This document shows, in pieces, positions 58,101 to 64,000 of a stretch of 64,000 bases of DNA (position 1 is its first letter; the number at the start of each line of letters is the position of its first letter). The stretch lies in assembly GCF_902459465.1 (NCBI RefSeq), contig NC_047062.1:560501-624500 (forward strand), written 5' to 3'. Both the position numbers and the translations under genes were made by a program. The stretch comes from Asterias rubens (taxonomy: Eukaryota > Echinodermata > Asteroidea > Forcipulatida > Asteriidae). The notes below the pieces were generated by a model. That model was not told the DNA's origin, did not search any database, and saw only the letters and a program-made list of their open reading frames with translations.

Positions 58101-61100
58101 AATTTGTTTGAAGGGAATTTGATTAAACCCAGGCTCTTTCTGTACTATTTGTTCTAACAGAGCAAGTTAAGATTTGTGACAGTTCTTGGAGCTGGTCTTC
58201 TTGTTGGAACTGCACTGGCTGTTATTATTCCAGAGGGTGTCCATGCTTTATTTGAAGGAACAGAAGGTAAACCTTGGAATACCAAGTAGCATAGACTTAA
58301 AGTACACTTTAGATGGACAGTAAGAATGCTGAGTTGTGTCAATATCTGAATTAGTTGACTGGGAGGGATGGTTTGAGCCAAAAAGGTACGAGACACACAC
58401 ACACACAGTCATTTTAAGAGACAATTAACAATTAATTGTGGTTGTCCAGTGTATTGTCACTGTCAGTTCGATAAAGTCTTTAATATTAACTAATTAGTTT
58501 TATCTTTAGAAGTCCAAATGTCCCCGACAAGTTTTGTTAAGAAAGACAAATAGTTTTGTAGAGGTGTTTTTTAACCAGTGGAATTTGTGAGCATTACGTT
58601 CCTATTATTATTATTATTATTTTATTTGCCATAACAGTACAAAACAAAATACATTGACAATATACCCCGAGATGGGCAAGGGACGACAAAAGCAAATACA
58701 TACTATGATCTGTAGATCTGTTGCCCCACACCTGGGAGGGTACACAATAAAATTAATATAGATTTAACGTACACAAAGCAATAATAAAAGCAGATAATTA
58801 TACAACCAATAGTAAATAATAAATATCTAATAAGAAAATATTAATTAAAAATCTAATAAGAATAAAAAATTAATTAAAAATAAATAAGTATAAGTAACAG
58901 ATAAGGTAAGGATAAAAAATAAAAGGAAATAAATAATAAAAAGTAAACTTGTAGATCAATTAAAACAGCTTAAAATATTGCACAAGTGATTGGGCTAAAG
59001 CTACTATTCAGTAGATTCATGAGATTGGCAGACAAAAAATGTAAGTGATTTGAGAAAGCTATGATCTACATGTACTCTAATATTCAACCCTTATCAAATC
59101 TATAATACATAGCTGAATAGCTATTTTAATACCATTGTTTGGTATTTAATATTAGAAAACACTTTTGTTTCTAATTTGATATTGCATTGATTTTGTTCAC
59201 CCTCAGACTCCCATGTTCACCGAGGTGTGAATCTCCCAGCAGTAGCTCCAGATGGTCAAGCACTTGTTGCACAACCAGCAGAAGGAAACCCCCCAGAAGC
59301 AAATGGTGACGCCCATCATCATAGTCATGGCAAGAGCAATGAGGAAGAGCTCCATTATGTAATAGGGGTGTCCTTAGTACTGGGGTTTGTTTTTATGCTG
59401 CTTGTGGATCAGATTGGAGGCTCCCATGCTCATTCACATTCACAGATGTCAGGTGAGTTTGCTCAGAAATAAACCATTAGAAATATGTTGCAAAGAATCA
59501 GTTTTTACAGTTGCCAAGTAAATTGACAATTTCTTCTGTATACAGTCTATAAACCCTTGCATATGACGGCAAAAGTCCAAAACAGCGCCCTCGTTGACTT
59601 CTGGTAAAACCTATGATTGGCTGAGAGTTGCGTGCAGCGCTTACACATTGTGCATGGGTGCCATTATCTTACCTCACCGATGGCGATCAATGCAAGGGGT
59701 TCAATTATATTATCAATGTTCTGGTGTTTATTTTTTGTTGTTGTGTTGAGTGCATACAAGTAACATACACTATTATGTATGCATTTACTCTTTAGGAGAA
59801 GGTGAAAATCAAGGGAGAACGAGTCGAGTTGGTTTCACAGCAACGTTAGGATTGGTTGTACATGCAGCAGGTATCGTAGTATTATCTTTTTGGTTATAAA
59901 ACTCTGTAAAATGCCTCGGAACCCCTTGGCATGAAGAGACCTGTGAAGAAAATTTAATAAATAAATGTAGATTTTCACTGTTCATGATACTAATCTTTTT
60001 TGGGACATGCCATATATTTTGTGGGTGAATTTATTGAAACGTTTGAGCCAATTTCTGTTAAAAATAACACATTTCTTACCATTTTTACTTTCAAACTTTC
60101 TATCAAAAGAAACTTGTGAATCAGAATTCATCACATTCTGCTAAGCGAAACGTAACTGTGCTAGGCTAATTTCAAGTTCTATGCAGCTCTGTGAAATTAA
60201 CACCTGTGTAAAGTTGTGGGTTTTAATGTTTTGTTGTTGTTTATTTCTTGCCAGCGGATGGAATTGCTATGGGAGCTGCAGCAATGGGTCGTACAGATGT
60301 TCAAATGATTGTATTTGTTGCCGTTATGCTGTTGTTTATTTCTTGCCAGCGGATGGAATTGCTATGGGAGCTGCAGCAATGGGTCGTACAGATGTTCAAA
60401 TGATTGTATTTGTTGCCATTATGCTGTTGTTTATTTCTTGCCAGCGGATGGAATTGCTATGGGAGCTGCAGCAATGGGTCGTACAGATGTTCAAATGATT
60501 GTATTTATTGCCATTATGCTGTTGTTTATTTCTTGCCAGCGGATGGAATTGCTATGGGAACTGCAGCAATGGGTTGTACAGATGTTTAAATGATTGTATT
60601 TATTGCCATTATGCTGTTGTTTATTTCTTGCCAGCGGATGGAATTGCTATGGGAGCTGCAGCAATGGGTCGTACAGATGTTCAAATGATTGTATTTATTG
60701 CCATTATGCTGTTGTTTATTTCTTGCCAGCGGATGGAATTGCTATGGGAGCTGCAGCAATGGGTCGTACAGATGTTCAAATGATTGTATTTGTTGCCATT
60801 ATGCTTCACAAGGTAAGTTGCTCAATATGAGTTATAAAGAGCTTCATCATGTCAAAGTTTGGGTTGAGTAACTAGAGCTCCCATCTTTTTTTTTATTGTT
60901 TCCTTTTATAATCTAATATTTGATCCTCCAGCTCCATTCAGTATAATCCACTTTGGATATAAAAGGAAAGAAAAGGTAAACGTTTTAGATGTCAAATTGG
61001 AAATACATTTTAAAGGTGTGTTTAAGTTTACTGAATACGACTACACTCGGCCCCAAGTTCTTCAAAATCAATCAGGGGATTTTGATGATTTTGATAGATT

Positions 61101-63014
61101 GAGGCTTATTGAAATTCAACTAGTGGAAGATACCAGTGAAAACTGCTGTTATAAATTTGATATGCACTGTTAATTAAAAGATTTGAACTGGAAGTGGTCT
61201 TGCATTAAAACATCTTAATTCTATAACGCAGAAGTAGTGGGGTCAATTTCCATTCGAGTAGCCTGAGGACTTTTCCTCAAACATAGAAATGGCACTGAGT
61301 ATACATTGCTAATCACACATTGGTGTAAGGGTACAAAATAACAACTGTGATATTTTTATTTTAGTAGTACCCAAAGTTCCTTCGATAAACAAGATTATAC
61401 AGTTCTGTCCTGAGCATATTAAGAGTTATAGTTACTGTTCAGTCATTGTATACTTGCCATACTGTGGACTAGTTATAGTTACTGTTCAGTCATGGACTCA
61501 TTTGCGCTTGGTTTGTGGTTATTCCAAACTTGTTGAGTTATTCTTATAAAGCATTTTATATAAGTCCATTCATATCAGCTTTAAAATGTTGGTCTGCATC
61601 CTAGACTGTGAGATATTAACATACTAGTACCTAGGCTTCATTGATGCAAAGTTGTGTTTTTTTTCATCTGTTTAATTCAGGCACCAGCAGCATTTGGTCT
61701 GGTAACCTTCTTAATGCATGAGAACTACCAAAGAAATAGGATACGCAAACATCTTATGATCTTCTCTATGGCGGCACCAGTTGCTGCTCTCGTAACGTAT
61801 TTTGGTTTGAGTCATGTGAGTACCAATTGACATTATCACATAACAGTGGCACACTCAGGAAATACATCTATTACAAAATAAAACACTCACTTCGGTAATG
61901 TTGCTTTCTCTTGATGTGCCAGTGTCAGTGAATTTGATGTTTATTTTTATAATAAATGACCCTTTCTTTTTGATAATTTCTATAAAAGACTATAATTTTT
62001 CTATGGGTGCACCACAAAAAAGGCCCATCAGGGCTCCAATTTGATTTAACACTGGACTGCAAGCCTGAGGCCAGAAGTTTTAGCAGCGGGTATGTAAATC
62101 TTGACCAAAAAAGTGATGACTTTCAGTCTGATAAATATGATTCATTGTAGTAAGGTTTGCGGTCACAGCATGTAAAGATAATCTCTAAATAAATTGAGGT
62201 GGTTTCTGAATAGAACCGTTGGTTTCAACTCGGTATGCTCTGATCGTCTTCTGGGTTCTTTTCAGAACCATCCCAACTCATTTAGAGATAGTCATTACAT
62301 GGTGTTACTGCAAACCTTACTATATCGTACTTCCACCATGCAAAGTTTCAAATCCTAAATATGATTCTGTTGATTGTTGAAGAATAATTGCCCATGATAC
62401 AATCAAAATAACTAATCTGTTAGACCTTCTTCAAATTCCAATAGTTCAATTGTTAAGCTAAGTAGGTATTTCAGTTCTGGTCCAGTACACAATATTCTGG
62501 TCCAGTTAGTATTTTGATACAAGCCTCTTCGATCTAGTGAGTTTTTCCCTTAAACTCAAGCCTATTTTGATCAAACTTGTGATCAATTGAATCATATTTG
62601 AAATATAAGTTTTGACAATTTAACAGGAGTTTTCAGAGGTTTGGGGAGTTTTAGTGACGCTTCGTTTGTGTGGGTAACTTATAGGTTTAGCTAGCTGTTT
62701 ATCTTTTATGAAAACTAAAATAATGAAAATGATTTTTAGTGATATTTTGCATCTTTATTATTTTATTTCAGACCAGCAAAGAAGCCCTGTCTACATTTAA
62801 TGCGACGGGTATTTCCATGTTATTCTCTGCTGGGACCTTCCTTTATGTAGCTACAGTTCATGTTCTTCCAGAAATAGCAGGAACTCGCCGAACGTCATCT
62901 ACAGATCTAGAGGGAAACACAGAAGTCACATCAGGATTTAGCCGTTTGGAGCTTCTTGGTGTGGTTAGTGGATGTTTAGCTCCGTTAATTTTGTCACTTG
63001 GACATCATCACTAA
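55172..63014 (+). CDS. SLC39A9: Zinc transporter ZIP9 (SLC39A9), 7 exons
   Basis: Exons 55172-55267, 58161-58266, 59207-59452, 59796-59870, 60730-60812, 61681-61815 and 62772-63014 join in frame to 327 residues (human 307). ZIP9 imports zinc to the cytosol from the trans-Golgi or plasma membrane and is also reported as a membrane androgen receptor in vertebrates. Seen: first helix [39 protein letters not shown], a His-rich loop ([18 protein letters not shown]), [20 protein letters not shown], the metal sites VVHAAADG (His172, Asp176) and [12 protein letters not shown] (His201), and the tail LGHHH. Exon 1 ends GAG|GCAAGT, a GC-AG intron. The exon 5 acceptor is present in six tandem copies, of which only the last gives the protein. 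Confidence 0.97.
55425..55492. mobile_element. Fragment of the GTGGTGGCGCCATACGG MITE
   Basis: TGTCCGTATCCTGCCACCAC followed by TTTTTCACTCATTTCTACAA, with no second terminus. Located early in SLC39A9 intron 1. Confidence 0.5.
56203..57852. mobile_element. Long-TIR element with internal 15-bp satellite (copy 2)
   Basis: GAGGACCAGGTTTAAAATTT at the left and AAATCTGGTCCTC at the right, flanked by TA on both sides as in copy 1. The left arm is about 400 bp, but the right arm is cut to about 125 bp. The centre holds the same TTGTTGCCTCCCCAG-type array at 57290-57720. It is non-autonomous and lies in SLC39A9 intron 1. Confidence 0.9.
57290..57720 (+). repeat. TTGTTGCCTCCCCAG minisatellite inside copy 2
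   Basis: About 27 degenerate 15-bp units, sharing the unit of the array at 7600-8790, which shows the satellite belongs to the transposon family and was carried with it. Confidence 0.9.
58600..58765 (-). mobile_element. Retroposon 3' end fragment
   Basis: (ATT)n followed by TTATTTGCCATAACAGTACA, TACATTGACAATATACCCCG and CACACCTGGGAGGGTACACA. It reads like the complement of a LINE/SINE 3' end; class uncertain. It lies in SLC39A9 intron 2, which is otherwise AT-rich. Confidence 0.45.
60225..60812 (+). repeat. 95-bp tandem array spanning the SLC39A9 exon 5 acceptor, 6 copies
   Basis: Acceptor-bearing units (TTTATTTCTTGCCAG|CGGATGG) have exon starts at 60255, 60350, 60445, 60540, 60635 and 60730, exactly 95 bp apart. 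Each contains the acceptor and the first 80 or so bases of exon 5 ([20 protein letters not shown]). Only the last continues to VAIMLHK and a donor (AAG|GTAAGT). Earlier copies shift frame into the next unit and stop after [18 protein letters not shown]. Confidence 0.97.
61215..61345 (+). repeat. 3' tail of a tRNA-derived SINE
   Basis: GGGGTCAATTTCCATTCGAG, a GTAGCCTGAGGACTTTTCCT body and AATCACACATTGGTGTAAGG. It matches the tail of the SINE at 24.85-25.10 kb. It lies in SLC39A9 intron 5. Confidence 0.6.
62150..62325. mobile_element. TA-flanked palindromic MITE
   Basis: TAGTAAGGTTTGCGGTCACA at the left and TGTTACTGCAAACCTTACTA at the right. Inside, TTCTGAATAGAACCGTTGGT pairs with the complement of the TTCTTTTCAGAACCATCCC side. 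TA at both ends suggests a Tc1/mariner-type origin. It lies in SLC39A9 intron 6. Confidence 0.9.
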
Positions 63015-63373
63015 GTTTTTTTATATTCATAAGAGAATAGACTGAATCATTAAGCTCTGCTTTCATACATGCATCTCTACACACATTGCTTTGGTAAGAC
63101 AGTACATCACACATTCATACACATCCAATGTATGCACAACATTTTGGCTACTTCTGCATCCAAAGCTGGCATACCATTGTATGTGATTTCATGAAAAAAA
63201 ATCACCCACTTCTTTATTCCAAGGTATTTTTTTATGACACGAACTGATACCACTGAGAGGACCTTGACACTTTGCAAAACGTGTGAAAAGCAAAGTCCAA
63301 AAACTATTGTTTTCATACATAAATCCGTATAGAAAAACTTTGAAAATTTATACTTTGCATGGTGGAAATACGA

Positions 63374-63490
63374 TAAGGTAAGGTTTGCGGTAACACCATG
63401 TAAATGAGTTGGGGTGGTTCTGAAAAGAACCATTGGTTTCACTCAACGTTACGATCAGTATGCTCTGATGATCAAGGAACTTTTCCTGTC
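63374..63490. mobile_element. Truncated copy of the GTAAGGTTTGCGGT MITE
   Basis: GATAAGGTAAGGTTTGCGGT, AACACCATGTAAATGAGTTG, GAAAAGAACCATTGGTTTCA and CAGTATGCTCTGATGATCAA. The right half is missing. It is in the presumed SLC39A9 3' UTR or flank. Confidence 0.8.
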
Positions 63491-63897
63491 ACACTCCAAA
63501 TGCACAATGCGCTACCTGAATGTAGTCTATTTGAAATTTGTCATAGTCTTAGCATGTGTCTGATTTGTCCATGCATTAATAGTGCAGAGCTTAATGGGTC
63601 GGTCTGTTCATTTTTTATGTTTTTTCATTTTTTACATTTTGCATTTTGTTTTTCTTGTTCAATACAAACATTGAATATTTGAACTTCCACAACGAAGACA
63701 AAGATACTTAATTTAAAGCCATTATCACTTTCGGTACAGAAAAAAAAAAAAGGGTTCACAGATTTACAAATAATTTACAGGGTTTGCAGAAGGTAATGGT
63801 GAAAGACTTCTCTTGAAATATTATTCCATGAAATGCATTACTTTTTGAGAAAACATTTAACAATATCAATTCTCGATAGCGAAAATTACAGATTTAT

Positions 63898-63903
63898 AAT
63901 AAA
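63898..63903 (+). terminator. SLC39A9: Candidate poly(A) signal for SLC39A9
   Basis: AATAAA about 885 bases after the stop codon. It is one plausible 3' end; the 3' UTR extent is otherwise unknown. Confidence 0.35.
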
Positions 63904-63919
63904 CACATGTCATGTCTTG

Positions 63920-64000
63920 GCGAAACGTGCGGAAACATGAGTTGGTTCTCCCGACTCCATTGACCGGTTGAGCCTAAATTTTCACAGGTTTGTTATTTTA
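63920..64000. mobile_element. Fragment of the AAGGCAGTGGACACTATTGG element at the window edge
   Basis: The end CCGGTTGAGCCTAAATTTTC followed by ACAGGTTTGTTATTTTA matches the right-hand part of the copies at 40936-41245 and 43994-44890. It continues past the window. Confidence 0.65.

Noticed and set aside
60181-60871. Overlapping 60-105-codon frames around the SLC39A9 array
   Set aside because: They are read-through of the 95-bp units in alternative frames; only 60730-60812 joins in phase with conserved exons.

Overview
The window is animal nuclear DNA: about 64 kb with six recognisable intron-containing protein genes, one long single-coding-exon ORF, and a heavy load of minisatellites, inverted-repeat (MITE-like) DNA elements, tRNA-derived SINE-like repeats and LINE remnants. 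The genes are typical metazoan orthologues, and the ERH/SLC39A9 head-to-head pair matches the vertebrate arrangement. Several palindromic repeats look like families I associate with echinoderms. My best guess is therefore an invertebrate deuterostome, probably an echinoderm. That taxonomic call is inference and is not proven by the sequence.

Layout, left to right. SLC30A9 (zinc transporter ZnT9, + strand) enters from outside the window and ends at 9922. Then come minisatellites, a decayed LINE (about 13.7-14.4 kb) and a second LINE remnant on the minus strand (16.8-18.7 kb) split by a palindromic insertion. A membrane-anchored M14 zinc carboxypeptidase (+) occupies 19198-23514. A repeat-rich, apparently gene-free stretch follows to 29.1 kb. 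A 783-residue unrecognised protein (-) lies at 29173-31524, divergent from TRMT6 (tRNA m1A58 methyltransferase non-catalytic subunit, +, 32991-41620). TRMT6 converges on CHURC1 (Churchill zinc-binding protein, -, 43873-47970). ERH (-, 49986-54492) and SLC39A9 (zinc transporter ZIP9, +, 55172-63014) are head-to-head.

The most striking signal is a recurrent architecture. In five of the six multi-exon genes a tandem repeat straddles an exon-intron boundary, so that a real splice site plus adjoining exon sequence has been copied many times. SLC30A9 has an acceptor plus exon start at 95 bp, at least 9 copies. SLC39A9 has an acceptor plus exon start, also 95 bp, 6 copies. TRMT6 has an exon end plus donor at 53 bp, 7 copies. 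CHURC1 has an exon end plus donor at 62 bp, 11 copies. ERH has an exon end plus donor in about 4 diverged copies. In the four clean arrays only the junction at the exon-body edge gives the conserved protein; use of another copy runs into an in-frame stop. ERH additionally carries two tandem 94-bp terminal exons that splice in phase and encode two different C-termini.

The genes are housekeeping functions (zinc transport, tRNA modification, small conserved nuclear proteins, a peptidase) and do not form a pathway. Exon boundaries were called by eye from splice consensus, reading-frame continuity and remembered family sequence; no alignment was run.
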